From Klebsiella pneumoniae (lineage in GTDB: Bacteria > Pseudomonadota > Gammaproteobacteria > Pseudomonadales > Pseudohongiellaceae): 24,131 nt of DNA. The translations under genes and the position numbers were made by a program. The notes beneath the pieces were generated by a model. It searched no databases. It was given only the letters and a program-made list of their open reading frames with translations, and was not told the origin of the DNA. The stretch is from positions 1-24,131 of the forward strand of contig CAMBPO010000038.1 in assembly GCA_945869725.1 (NCBI GenBank). The letters are read 5' to 3'. Shown piece by piece: positions 1 through 8,342 of this stretch; within the stretch, counting starts at the first letter, position 1; the number at the start of each line of letters is the position of its first letter.

Positions 1-248
1 CATAACCTGCTGGAAATCCACTGGCTGATTTCGGAAGATTTTTGCATCGCATGATCAATTCTGATGGTGTTGGTTAAGCTCATACAAAAATCCACAGCTT
101 ATTTTATTTGTTTAACAACGTTTACGCACTGCAGATATGTTTGGGATCACCAGCGCCGTAGATAATTTTTATAATGTATTTATCTCATCGCGACATTGGT
201 TAAAACATTAAAAACTTTAATTTATTTACCTTTATTTACAAAATTTTT

Positions 249-286
249 CGCTTTTTTGACTTTTTTTCGCTTTTTTGACTTTTTTT
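249..286. repeat. Perfect 19-base tandem duplication, T-rich
   Basis: Two identical 19-base units (CGC, six T, GAC, seven T) lie at 249-267 and 268-286. Each carries a TTGACT hexamer, so the duplication copies a possible -35 element. It lies about 100 bases before the rhodopsin start codon. A role in promoter strength is inference only. Confidence 0.75.
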
Positions 287-312
287 TGTGATCTGAAAAG
301 GCATACTAACCC

Positions 313-328
313 TACTACTTGTGTAGTA
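313..328. promoter_or_regulatory. Short inverted repeat in the rhodopsin leader
   Basis: TACTAC (313-318) and GTAGTA (323-328) are perfect reverse complements separated by four bases. The dyad lies between the possible promoter and the ribosome binding site of the rhodopsin gene. It could be a small operator or an mRNA hairpin, but the arms are only six bases, so chance is a real alternative. Confidence 0.3.
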
Positions 329-383
329 AAAGTTTTAAATCAATGCGCTCAATCTTCCCAATAAAAAATATCGGAGATAACAA

Positions 384-1160
384 ATGATAAGTGCAACCCT
401 TAAAACCTGGCAAAAGGCAGCGATTGTTGCTGTGTTTGCGCTCGGGTCCAGTTCAGTGTTCGCAGCCGAAATGCTGCAGTCAGGAGATTTTGTAGGATAT
501 TCGTTTTGGCTGATTTCTATGGCGCTTGCAGCGTCAACCATATTCTTCCTGATGGAAGCGCTTCGCATCGGCGGTAAGTGGGCAACGAGCTTGACAGTGT
601 CAGCACTGGTCACTTTTATTGCAGCGTTCCACTACATGTATATGAGAGAAGTTTGGGTCAGCACAGGAACCTCGCCGACCGACTTCCGGTACATCGATTG
701 GTTGCTGACCGTGCCATTGTTGATGATCGAGTTTTACCTGATCCTCGCAGCGATCACCAAAGTGTCCGGCGGCATATTCTGGCGCCTGCTGATTGGTACA
801 TTGGTCATGCTTGTTCCAGGCTACATGGGCGAAGCTGGCTACATCAATACCACCATCGGATTTGTGATTGGTATGCTCGGCTGGTTCTACATCCTGTACG
901 AAATTTTTGCAGGTGAAGCCAGTAAAGTTGCTGCAACTCAGGCAACCCCAGCGGTACAAAAGTCTTACAATCTGATGAAGTGGACTGTAACCGTAGGCTG
1001 GTCAATCTACCCAATCGGTTACTTCTTTGGCTACATGGCCGGCGGTACAGACGCAGCAACACTGAACATCGTCTACAACCTTGCTGACGTCGTGAACAAA
1101 ATCGCATTCGGCCTGTTCATCTGGTACGCAGCGAACGAAGAAACTTCCGCAAAAGCGTAA
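384..1160 (+). CDS. Proteorhodopsin, green-absorbing light-driven proton pump
   Basis: 258-residue type I rhodopsin of the marine proteorhodopsin family. It starts with a signal peptide (about residues 1-28, ending VFAA) followed by seven membrane segments. The helix C motif RYIDWLLTVPLLMIEFYLIL places the counter-ion Asp at 105, Thr109, the spectral-tuning residue at Leu113 and the proton donor Glu at 116; these match D97, T101, L105 and E108 of the reference green proteorhodopsin. His83 matches H75, and Lys239 in helix G (NLADVVNKIAFG) is the retinal Schiff-base lysine. Leu at the tuning site predicts green rather than blue absorption. The ATG has GGAG seven bases upstream. No carotenoid or Blh retinal-synthesis gene lies in the window, so retinal must come from elsewhere. 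The gene is monocistronic, closed by the terminator at 1181-1211. Confidence 0.97.
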   Translation: MISATLKTWQKAAIVAVFALGSSSVFAAEMLQSGDFVGYSFWLISMALAASTIFFLMEALRIGGKWATSLTVSALVTFIAAFHYMYMREVWVSTGTSPTDFRYIDWLLTVPLLMIEFYLILAAITKVSGGIFWRLLIGTLVMLVPGYMGEAGYINTTIGFVIGMLGWFYILYEIFAGEASKVAATQATPAVQKSYNLMKWTVTVGWSIYPIGYFFGYMAGGTDAATLNIVYNLADVVNKIAFGLFIWYAANEETSAKA

Positions 1161-1180
1161 CATCGCCTCTGTGTACTACA

Positions 1181-1211
1181 AAAAAAAAGCCGCCTTCGGG
1201 CGGCTTTTTTT
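1181..1211 (+). terminator. Rho-independent terminator of proteorhodopsin
   Basis: Perfect GC stem GCCGCC (1189-1194) / GGCGGC (1199-1204) closed by a TTCG tetraloop, preceded by a run of A and followed by seven T. The A and T runs extend the stem, so it could also act for transcripts entering from the other side. Confidence 0.93.
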
Positions 1212-1304
1212 ATGGGTTCAAGCCTCATACTAATGCTGAATACGCCATGTCGTTTTTGTTCCAGTTTATTCCATAAACCATTTTGCACTGATCTACTAAC
1301 CGTC

Positions 1305-1421
1305 TCGTTGGTGGTCAGCGCACCGGGATTAGCCGTCGACCTGCACAGCGCCACCGCGCAGGACATCAATCGTGCGGTTGATGCCGGCACATTAACGGCA
1401 AAAGAGCTGGTGCGGCGCTAT
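1305..1421 (+). pseudogene. N-terminal relic of an exported amidase
   Basis: This stretch reads as a secretion-like hydrophobic segment (LTVSLVVSAPGLA) followed by DLHSATAQDINRAVDAGT and LTAKELVRRY. That is the typical opening of amidase-signature family enzymes, where the first helices precede 'LARI..YD'. Homology stops after RRY; the rest of the enzyme (usually 450-550 residues, with the Ser-Ser-Lys triad) is absent. The fragment is in frame with the downstream GGT gene with no intervening stop, but that gene has its own start, ribosome site and lipoprotein signal, so I read this as a decayed gene rather than an N-terminal domain. The assignment rests on recognising about 35 residues. Confidence 0.6.
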
Positions 1422-1514
1422 TGGTTACGCCAATATCACTCCTCCATTGCAAGGAGAAGAGATCAACTTCTGAACATGCCACACCCACTGTTAAACATAA
1501 AACAAGGAAATATC

Positions 1515-3272
1515 ATGACGCGAACATTGTGTTACCTGGCCATCATCAGTGCATTGGCAGCGTGTGCGCCGGCTGAACCAAACGCCACTGTTGCCGTTCC
1601 GACAGAAGCAGTGCCTACCGAAGTGCAGACTTCCGAGCAGATCCCGCTGGAGTTGCAGGCCAGTGACATCAGACCGGAAGTTGGAGGCCTGCGCGGTGCC
1701 GTTGTGTCAGAGCATCCGTTAGCGTCACAGGCCGGTTACGAGGTGCTGAAGCGCGGCGGCAATGCCATGGACGCCGCGGTGACCATGGCGTCCATGCTCA
1801 CCGTGTTGCGACCACACATGAACAGCATTGGCGGTGACACATTTGTGTTGTATTACGACGCCGCCACCCGCGAAGTGAGCGCGTTAAATGCTTCCGGTCG
1901 GGCCGGCGCCCTTGCCACGCCGGAATTTATCGCTGCTGCCGGCAATGAGCGTATGCCGTTTTCCGGGCCACTGAGCATCACCGTGCCCGGCGCAGTGTCG
2001 GCCTGGGAAGAAACACTGACGCGTTTTGGCAGCATCAGTATGTCCGAGGCGCTGGCGCCCGCTATTGATGTGGCTGAGCAGGGATTTATGATCAGCACCA
2101 CGCTGGCTGAAGATATGGCCAGCGGCGCACCACGACTCAACGATGCCGGCAAGGCGATATACATGAATGGCGACCAGCCCTACGCATCCGGCGATATCCT
2201 GGTCAGCGCTGATCTGGGCAAAAGTCTGCGCACCATTGCAGAACAAGGAGCAGCGGCCATGTACGGGGGCGAACTGGGTAACGCCATCGCGGAATATCTG
2301 GGCACACTGGGCTCACATCTGACCGCAGAAGACTTTGCCAACCACCGTGCAGAATGGGGCACACCGGCATCCACCGGTTTTAAGGACAGCACTGTCTATA
2401 CCGTGCAACCCAATTCCCAAGGCATGGTGTTGCTGCAAATGCTGGCCATGCTGGAAGCCCGTGATAAGGATCAGTACACCAACAATTCTGCTCCCGTGTT
2501 ACACGACATGATTGAGATTACCAAGCTGGCATTTGCAGATCGGGACGACTGGGTTGCTGACCCGGCCTTTTCGCAGGTACCGGTTGACCAGTTACTGGAA
2601 CGTGATTACCTGAATGAGCGCAGCCAGCTCGTGGGACCGACGGCCAATGCGGAAGTCTACTCCGGACTGAATCGCAGCAGCGTGGATCATGTTGGTGATG
2701 CCGGGCATGCGGGTGGCGACACCATCTACCTGATGGTTGTTGATCAGCAGGGCAATGCCGTCAGCTGGATTCAGAGTCTGTTTGGCACTTTTGGCGCCAA
2801 TATTGTGGTGCCGGGTACCGGCATTGTCATGCAGAACCGTGGTGCCGGCTTCACGCTGGAAGCTGACCACCCCAATCAGATTGCCCCGGGTAAACGGCCA
2901 TTCCACACACTGATGGCAACCATGGTGACTGACAGCGCCGGCGACTTTCAAATGACCATCGGCACGCCCGGTGGCGGTGGCCAACCACAGTTCATTTTCC
3001 AGACACTGGCGAAGATCCTGATGTTTGACCTGACCCCTCAGCAGGCGGTTGAGTCACCCCGATTCCGGCTGGGTGATGGCAATGAAGTCGGCATCGAGAC
3101 ACGCATTGATGCCAGTGTTACCGCTGAACTGGAAACGCTGGGACATGTTGTGGAGCCAGGATACGGCTGGACCGCAGACTATGGCAGCATGCAGGTCATT
3201 CAGCGACTGCCAAACGGCATGCTCAGAACCGGCGCTGATATGCGTCGGGAAGCTGCGGCCATGGCGTATTAA
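1515..3272 (+). CDS. ggt: Gamma-glutamyltransferase-family lipoprotein (Ntn hydrolase)
   Basis: 585-residue homologue of gamma-glutamyltranspeptidase, a self-cleaving Ntn hydrolase that removes or transfers gamma-glutamyl groups, classically from glutathione. I chose the ATG at 1515 because AAGGAAA precedes it and the protein then opens with a lipoprotein signal (lipobox LAAC, Cys17), predicting a membrane-anchored periplasmic or surface enzyme. Family landmarks: GNAMDAAV near residue 83, SGRAGALAT with the presumed substrate Arg129, the cleavage site GGDT with nucleophile Thr403, and TPGGGGQPQ near the C terminus. The residue after Thr403 is Ile and the later motif is PFHTL rather than the SSM of E. 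coli GGT, so this is a divergent paralogue and activity on other acyl-amides is possible. It is flanked by an amidase relic and, convergently, by an amidohydrolase relic. Confidence 0.9.
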   Translation: MTRTLCYLAIISALAACAPAEPNATVAVPTEAVPTEVQTSEQIPLELQASDIRPEVGGLRGAVVSEHPLASQAGYEVLKRGGNAMDAAVTMASMLTVLRPHMNSIGGDTFVLYYDAATREVSALNASGRAGALATPEFIAAAGNERMPFSGPLSITVPGAVSAWEETLTRFGSISMSEALAPAIDVAEQGFMISTTLAEDMASGAPRLNDAGKAIYMNGDQPYASGDILVSADLGKSLRTIAEQGAAAMYGGELGNAIAEYLGTLGSHLTAEDFANHRAEWGTPASTGFKDSTVYTVQPNSQGMVLLQMLAMLEARDKDQYTNNSAPVLHDMIEITKLAFADRDDWVADPAFSQVPVDQLLERDYLNERSQLVGPTANAEVYSGLNRSSVDHVGDAGHAGGDTIYLMVVDQQGNAVSWIQSLFGTFGANIVVPGTGIVMQNRGAGFTLEADHPNQIAPGKRPFHTLMATMVTDSAGDFQMTIGTPGGGGQPQFIFQTLAKILMFDLTPQQAVESPRFRLGDGNEVGIETRIDASVTAELETLGHVVEPGYGWTADYGSMQVIQRLPNGMLRTGADMRREAAAMAY

Positions 3273-3280
3273 CGATGCAT

Positions 3281-3311
3281 AAAAAATGGCGGACCAGTTA
3301 ACCGGTCCGCC
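3281..3311 (-). terminator. Rho-independent terminator of the TonB-receptor operon
   Basis: Perfect 8-base stem GGCGGACC (3288-3295) / GGTCCGCC (3304-3311), with AAAAAA at 3281-3286 that becomes a U tract in the minus-strand transcript. The stop codon of the amidohydrolase relic (3298-3300) lies in the loop, so gene end and terminator overlap. Confidence 0.85.
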
Positions 3312-3498
3312 GGATGTCTCCAATGTTGGTGAGCGGGTCACCATTCACAATCAGCACATCGGCCAGATAACCGGGCGACAGGGTCACACTGACCATCACC
3401 CTGTCCAGTGGCTGCTGGGCATACACAGCCATCTGTGACGCGGCTGTTATCATCAGCAGCGAAAACAGGCCACACGTTATCAACGGCTTTCTCTTCAT
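3298..3498 (-). pseudogene. Internally deleted exported amidohydrolase
   Basis: 66-codon frame starting at the ATG at 3498, which has a good ribosome site (AGGAAA). Residues 1-28 are an intact signal peptide (MKRKPLITCGLFSLL to VYAQQ). The C-terminal part, PGYLADVLIVNGDPLTNI, is the characteristic last strand of imidazolonepropionase-like amidohydrolases (usually 'G.LADLLLVDGDPL..I'). The roughly 350 residues between, including the HxH and later metal ligands, are missing. The relic therefore keeps both ends of the gene in one frame while the catalytic barrel is lost. It follows the TonB receptor on the same strand, where hydrolases often accompany such receptors. It could still make a small exported peptide, but no enzyme. 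Confidence 0.75.
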
Positions 3499-3527
3499 AT
3501 CATTTCCTGTCTTAAAGGGGATAAGCA

Positions 3528-6500
3528 TCAGAATGCGTGCCTGACTCCAGCGTAAACGTAACGACCCACCGGTTGATGGATATTGCCCAGATATCCGCCT
3601 TGTGCCAAGGGTGGATCTTCATCGGTCAGGTTACGGGCGCCCACTTTAAAGGTCGTGGTATCACCACCGAACAAACCTTCGTAGGTGTACTGGCCGTAAA
3701 GGTTGTAGGTCTGCAGGGTATCCACCAGCCACGGATTCAAGTTGGCATCCAACACGGAATCCTGAATCACGCTGTCGATGTACTGGGTCATAAAACCTAC
3801 CTGCCACTCGTCCATGGTCCAGGTGGATGACAAAGTCCATTTCCACTCCGGGTTACCATTGCGGCCGATCAGGTCAGTCGCGCCGGTGACCGGTACGCCA
3901 GGGTTAATCACCCCTGCCTGTCTTGCCGCCAATAAGGTCAGGCGCACCTCGTCGGCGTCCTGAAAGTAATCAGTCAGCTTGGTGGCATTCAAATTCATAT
4001 CCAGTGTTCCGAAGCGCCCCAGCTCACGTTCGTAAACAACGCCCACATCAATGCCAGACACCAGCAATGGCAGCAGGTTGGTAAACGCGGCGTTAACAAA
4101 CAGCACTTCTCCCGCCGGGGTCAGCCCGGTGCCCGCAAACGCCAGTACATCTGCGGGTGACGCTTCGCGTCTGACCACGTTGGTATTGGAGCCGCCGGTC
4201 AGGCGCAGCAGATAGTCCAGATTGATGGCCGTCTGGTCATCCATGACACCAACAATGCCCGACTGTTCAATCTCCCAGTTATCGACAGTAAAGGTAAAGG
4301 TGCCCAGCGATTCCGGCAGAAACTCCGGTTCAAACACCAGACCGTACGACAGGCTCTCTGACTCTTCCGGTTTCAGATTCGGGTTACCTGCACGCTGGCT
4401 GGGCACACCGTAGCTGGCGGTACACTGAGAGAAATTGGTGATGCGGCCAGCGCGCAGATCTGCTTCACAGCGCACGTTGTCGCGCCGACCGATCAGACGC
4501 TCAAGAACTTGTTGGTTCAACACATCCAGGTTCGGTGCCTTGAAACCCTGCGACCAGGAGGAACGCAGGCGCAAGCCGCCCATCACATCCCACGACATGG
4601 CGACCTTGGGTTTGGCGACCGACCCCACGTCGTTATAGTCTTCGTAGCGGCCGGCAAACTGCAGATCCAGCGCCTGAACCAGCGGGATGCCCTGATCAGG
4701 ACTGATCACCGGCACGGCAAACTCAACAAAGGCAGAGGTGACATTACGGCTGCCTTTTACATCCAGCGAGGGGCTGTGGCCCATCAGATCACTGCCATAC
4801 AGAATGCCGGTGACCGAATCGCGGTAGGTGGTTGAGGTGTCCTGTCGTGTATCACGGTCATCCAGGTAACCCTCACGGCGCAGTTCTACACCGGCAGCCA
4901 AGCCAACCGGGCCTGCCGGAAGCTGCCATAACTCTGACTGGGAGACCTTAAAATCCCACAGACTGAGTGTGGCATTGTTCTCGCGCACGGCATTGATCAG
5001 GAAACTTCTGGCAACGGCAGGACTATTGGGTGACGCCGGCTGCGGATTGGACCAATACTGCGGATCACCACCGGCAAACGGGTTATACGCATCCGGTGTG
5101 CTTTTGGCCAGCGACTGTTGTGTCAGTGAGTTACTTGCATGCTCCTGCCAGTCTCGCACATTGGATTCGTTGTACAGCACGGCACTTTCCCAGCCCCAGG
5201 TACCAAACTCGCCCCTGATACCGCCCAGCAAGCGGTACTGATCGTTCTTGACATTGATCAGGCGTGGGCCAAAGTCGGTGAACACATAGTTGCGAATGGT
5301 CAATGGCAAACCTGCTGCAGGAATATTCAGTCCGGGCAGACGATTAGGCGAACCTGCCGGGCCAAAGGGGTTCCAGTAGTTTGACGCGGGAATGGTGATC
5401 GGCGTGGATGCCAACGACGACGGTGGGGTGCTGAATAAATTGGTTTCAGCGGTGTACAAACCAAGCTCGCCAAACAGGCTGGTGGTATCGTTCAAGTCGT
5501 AATTCACAAAACTGAACAGATTGTAGCGATCGGTGTCGGGCAGAATACCGAAGTCATCCATTTTGCGACTGTCCTGTCGCATCTCGCGTCGCGCATTGGT
5601 GGTCACTGCGCCCGCGCCCAGACAAATGTTGCTGTCGATGGCATAGGTGCAACCGGCCATGCCGCGGGGTTGCACCACAAAGCTGCCGGCTACGTCGGTG
5701 ATCGCGACGTTGTTGGAGCGAATAGGTGCTCTGATGCCTACCGCCTGAAAACCACCCCACGATGATCCGGTGCCGCGCTGATCGAACAACACGCTGCCCT
5801 CAAATGAAGTACCCGCCACCTGATCACGGCGGTCAAGGGTTGCCAGGTAAGGTTGGTCAGAGGCCATCACCGCATCTTTGTGTGAGGTGCCCAGATAAAC
5901 CGAGACGTTGCCGCGGCCTTGCGCAAAGTCGCTGCCCCACACCGTGTTGGCAGTCCATTCATCGCCTTCCGCAGAACCAAACTGCATATCCAGTTGCAAG
6001 CCGGTGAAGTCAGAACGCAGAACGTTGTTAACCACCCCAGCGACCGCATCTGAGCCATACAAGGCAGCGGCGCCATCTTTGAGAATTTCAACACGCTCAA
6101 GACCCATGACAGGCAACGCGTTGACGTTGTATCCAAACACCGGTGTCTCGTTGTCGGTTTGTGCCGTGGGATGAACAACCGAGCGACGACCGTTAAGCAG
6201 CAACAGCGTATTGCCCTGTGCCAGACCCCGCAAACTGACGGTGGCAACATCGCCGCGCGCAGCATTTGAGTTACCGCCGCCCAGATAAGTCCCATTAAAC
6301 GTGATGTCGCCAGCTTCCGGAATCGAACGGAACAGATCATCGCCCGACACGGCTGCCGTAGCGCTGATCTGATCCGCTCCAACAACCGATACCGGCAGTG
6401 CGCCGGTGATACGTGCGCCTCTGATTTGTGAACCTACAACAACCAGCTCTTCAATTTCCGGCGCCTCTTGCTGACCCAGTGCTGTGCCGTTAACGGACGC

Positions 6501-6569
6501 TGTCATGGCAGCCAGCACTGCCAAGGTGACTTTGTGTCTTGCAAATGCACGTTTTTGTGTATTTCTCAT
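3528..6569 (-). CDS. TonB-dependent outer-membrane receptor
   Basis: 1013-residue TonB-dependent receptor that imports a scarce substrate across the outer membrane using energy passed by TonB-ExbBD. I take the ATG at 6569 (MRNTQKR), preceded by GGGG seven bases upstream and followed by a signal peptide ending near ALGQ. An earlier in-frame ATG at 6653 would add 28 residues ahead of the signal peptide and is unlikely. A TonB-box-like EELVVVG lies near residues 40-46, then the plug domain (LRGLAQGNTLLLLNGRR and the ERVEILKDGAAALYGSDAVAGVVN motif) and a large 22-strand barrel ending in an aromatic residue (GVRHAF), the outer-membrane targeting signal. Size and plug features resemble receptors used by marine gammaproteobacteria for peptides or glycans; the substrate cannot be read. 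The downstream hydrolase is a relic. Confidence 0.95.
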   Translation of the reverse strand: MRNTQKRAFARHKVTLAVLAAMTASVNGTALGQQEAPEIEELVVVGSQIRGARITGALPVSVVGADQISATAAVSGDDLFRSIPEAGDITFNGTYLGGGNSNAARGDVATVSLRGLAQGNTLLLLNGRRSVVHPTAQTDNETPVFGYNVNALPVMGLERVEILKDGAAALYGSDAVAGVVNNVLRSDFTGLQLDMQFGSAEGDEWTANTVWGSDFAQGRGNVSVYLGTSHKDAVMASDQPYLATLDRRDQVAGTSFEGSVLFDQRGTGSSWGGFQAVGIRAPIRSNNVAITDVAGSFVVQPRGMAGCTYAIDSNICLGAGAVTTNARREMRQDSRKMDDFGILPDTDRYNLFSFVNYDLNDTTSLFGELGLYTAETNLFSTPPSSLASTPITIPASNYWNPFGPAGSPNRLPGLNIPAAGLPLTIRNYVFTDFGPRLINVKNDQYRLLGGIRGEFGTWGWESAVLYNESNVRDWQEHASNSLTQQSLAKSTPDAYNPFAGGDPQYWSNPQPASPNSPAVARSFLINAVRENNATLSLWDFKVSQSELWQLPAGPVGLAAGVELRREGYLDDRDTRQDTSTTYRDSVTGILYGSDLMGHSPSLDVKGSRNVTSAFVEFAVPVISPDQGIPLVQALDLQFAGRYEDYNDVGSVAKPKVAMSWDVMGGLRLRSSWSQGFKAPNLDVLNQQVLERLIGRRDNVRCEADLRAGRITNFSQCTASYGVPSQRAGNPNLKPEESESLSYGLVFEPEFLPESLGTFTFTVDNWEIEQSGIVGVMDDQTAINLDYLLRLTGGSNTNVVRREASPADVLAFAGTGLTPAGEVLFVNAAFTNLLPLLVSGIDVGVVYERELGRFGTLDMNLNATKLTDYFQDADEVRLTLLAARQAGVINPGVPVTGATDLIGRNGNPEWKWTLSSTWTMDEWQVGFMTQYIDSVIQDSVLDANLNPWLVDTLQTYNLYGQYTYEGLFGGDTTTFKVGARNLTDEDPPLAQGGYLGNIHQPVGRYVYAGVRHAF

Positions 6570-7035
6570 AGCGAACCCCAATTCAAAGAAAATAAAAGTC
6601 TGTTCTTTAACTGAAGAGGTAAAAGCATTTTTCGAGCCAAAAACGCCGCGCACCTTATATAGGCAGCTCCGTCAGACCATGCACCAAATGAGGTTTTTTT
6701 GAATAATTGATGACATAACTTACAGAACAAGTGACTAATTACCACTCAAGCCGAGTTGTAGATAGGAGACAAGTACTGCCTCAAAATGAAGCGGGGATAA
6801 AAGAAGAATCTGTGAAAAATAACTGACTGCACTGCTTTGGACAGCACAAAATGCCCTGACAAAGTTGACGTGGGATACACATTTCAACTGACTCGCACTG
6901 CAATGGCGCAAGGCAGCACTACTTTGTGATCATCCGGCAGCTTCGTTTATACCAAGGTCTAAGTCCCTGGTCTAAAACTGGCTAGAAAGAGTGACCCGTT
7001 ATAGACTTCGTCAACAACTGCAACGGACGCTCTGA
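6570..7035. other. Divergent intergenic region between TonB receptor and BenE transporter
   Basis: 466 bases without a supported gene, separating two divergent genes, so it should carry promoters for both. On the minus strand a TATATA element lies near 6656-6661 but has no well-spaced -35. On the plus side GGTCTAA is repeated directly at 6956-6962 and 6969-6975 (13-base period), about 60 bases before the BenE start, a possible regulator site. I see no relic or RNA gene. Confidence 0.5.
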
Positions 7036-8223
7036 ATGCCGCAAAACTTCCCACCTGTGACTGCCTGGTCTTCCGCGCTGATTGCCGCCCTGGTTGGATT
7101 TGGCGGCACGGTTGCGTTAGTGGTGCAGGCCATGCGCACCCTGGGAGCCTCGGCAGAACAAACCGGCTCTGCGGTGACAGCGTTATGTCTGGGCATCGCC
7201 ATTACCGGGGCTGCCTTATCTCTGAAACTGCGTATGCCCATTGTGCTGGCCTGGTCAACACCGGGGGCAGCACTGCTGGCGGCCAGTACCTCGGGGCTGT
7301 CGTGGCCAAGCGCGCTGGGTGCATTTCTGCTCAGCGGGCTGCTGATGGCGTTGCTGGGACTGATCCCGGTGCTGGGACGCTGGGCCGAGCGGATTCCATC
7401 CTCAATCGCCTCGGCCATGCTGGCCGGAGTGCTGCTGCCGTTTTGCCTGCAATTGTTTGGACTGGGAGCGCGGGATCCGGCACTGGTAGCCCTGGTAGTG
7501 ATGGTGTTTCTACTGGCACGACAGTGGGCGCCGCTGTACGCCCTGTTGCTGGCGCTGATCGCGGGCATGGCACTGACCCTGTTGCGCGGGGATATCACGG
7601 CGTTGCCGCCTGGGGCGACGTTTGGCGTGTTATCGCCGCAGGCCCCTGAGTTTGCGCCTAGCGCCATGCTGGGCCTGGCACTGCCACTGTTCCTGGTGAC
7701 ATTGGTATCGCAGAATCTTCCCGGCCTGGTGGTATTGCGCTCGGCCGGTTATTCACCCAAACCGGGCCTCTTGCTGTTCAGTACCGGTGTCGCCAGCATG
7801 ATTGCGGCGCCGTTTGGCGCCCATGCGGTCAATCTTGCAGCCATTACGGCAGCCATCTGCACCGGTGAAGAGGCGCATGCCGATCGTAGCCGCCGCTGGA
7901 TAGTGGGCATTCTCTACGCGGGCTTTTATCTGTTACTGGCGATTTTTGCGTCCACGTTAGTTCGCGTGTTTCTGGCGCTGCCCCCCACCGTGATCATGGT
8001 GCTCACCGGGATTGCGCTGATACCTGCGCTGACCGGGGCCATTGACAACATGCTGGTTGAAAAATCGGAACGCGATGCCGCGATTGTGACCTTTCTGGCC
8101 ACCGGGTCGGGACTCTCCTTGTTTGGCTTGGGCGCGGCTTTCTGGGGACTGCTGGCTGGTTTTGTTGCACTGTCTGTCAAAGCCATGCTGGCCAGACACA
8201 CTCAGAAACAACAAACATCTTAA
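7036..8223 (+). CDS. benE: BenE-family benzoate/proton symporter-like transporter
   Basis: 395-residue, almost entirely hydrophobic inner-membrane protein (about 12 membrane segments) of the normal length for the BenE family, which takes up benzoate in Acinetobacter. The best landmark is the conserved block AVNLAAITAAICTGEEAHAD with the following SRRW near residue 275; SLKLRMPIVLAWSTPGAALL near residue 65 is also typical. The ribosome site is weak (CGGA eight bases before the ATG). No ring-cleavage or benzoate-activation gene is nearby, so the real substrate may be another small aromatic or organic acid. The VOC-fold gene downstream is 119 bases away on the same strand; a functional link is only inference. 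Confidence 0.88.
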   Translation: MPQNFPPVTAWSSALIAALVGFGGTVALVVQAMRTLGASAEQTGSAVTALCLGIAITGAALSLKLRMPIVLAWSTPGAALLAASTSGLSWPSALGAFLLSGLLMALLGLIPVLGRWAERIPSSIASAMLAGVLLPFCLQLFGLGARDPALVALVVMVFLLARQWAPLYALLLALIAGMALTLLRGDITALPPGATFGVLSPQAPEFAPSAMLGLALPLFLVTLVSQNLPGLVVLRSAGYSPKPGLLLFSTGVASMIAAPFGAHAVNLAAITAAICTGEEAHADRSRRWIVGILYAGFYLLLAIFASTLVRVFLALPPTVIMVLTGIALIPALTGAIDNMLVEKSERDAAIVTFLATGSGLSLFGLGAAFWGLLAGFVALSVKAMLARHTQKQQTS

Positions 8224-8293
8224 CTCTGGGGAATTCAAGGGCTACACTGCTGATAACAACAGCAGCATCACCAACCGGCGTCATCACAAGCTG

Positions 8294-8323
8294 ACGTCAC
8301 TCAACAACAAACGTCACTCAACA
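8294..8323. repeat. 13-base direct repeat before the VOC gene
   Basis: ACGTCACTCAACA occurs at 8294-8306 and again at 8311-8323 (17-base period, four bases between), ending 19 bases before the start codon of the VOC protein. It could bind a regulator or be a slippage duplication; the sequence alone does not decide. Confidence 0.6.
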
Positions 8324-8342
8324 TGAAGTGCGGAGAGCAGTC

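Larger units (their letters stand above)
1..383. other. AT-rich non-coding leader upstream of proteorhodopsin
   Basis: I see no convincing gene here. The stretch becomes very T-rich between about 220 and 290, ends in a ribosome binding site (GGAG at 373-376) and contains the tandem repeat and small dyad listed separately. TTGACT occurs twice (256-261 and 275-280) and CATACT lies at 302-307, but the spacing from the second TTGACT is 21 bases, so I do not call a sigma70 promoter with confidence. It most likely holds the promoter of the rhodopsin gene. Confidence 0.5.

Noticed and set aside
1212..1514. Longer 686-residue form of the GGT homologue
   Set aside because: The ATG at 1515 has its own ribosome site and is followed at once by a lipoprotein signal, and the upstream part overlaps the rhodopsin terminator and looks like an amidase relic.
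5867..6385. 172-codon minus-strand open frame
   Set aside because: Out-of-frame shadow within the TonB receptor.
7011..7667. 218-codon minus-strand open frame
   Set aside because: Antisense shadow of the BenE transporter, rich in Ser/Ala/Pro with no domain or signal.
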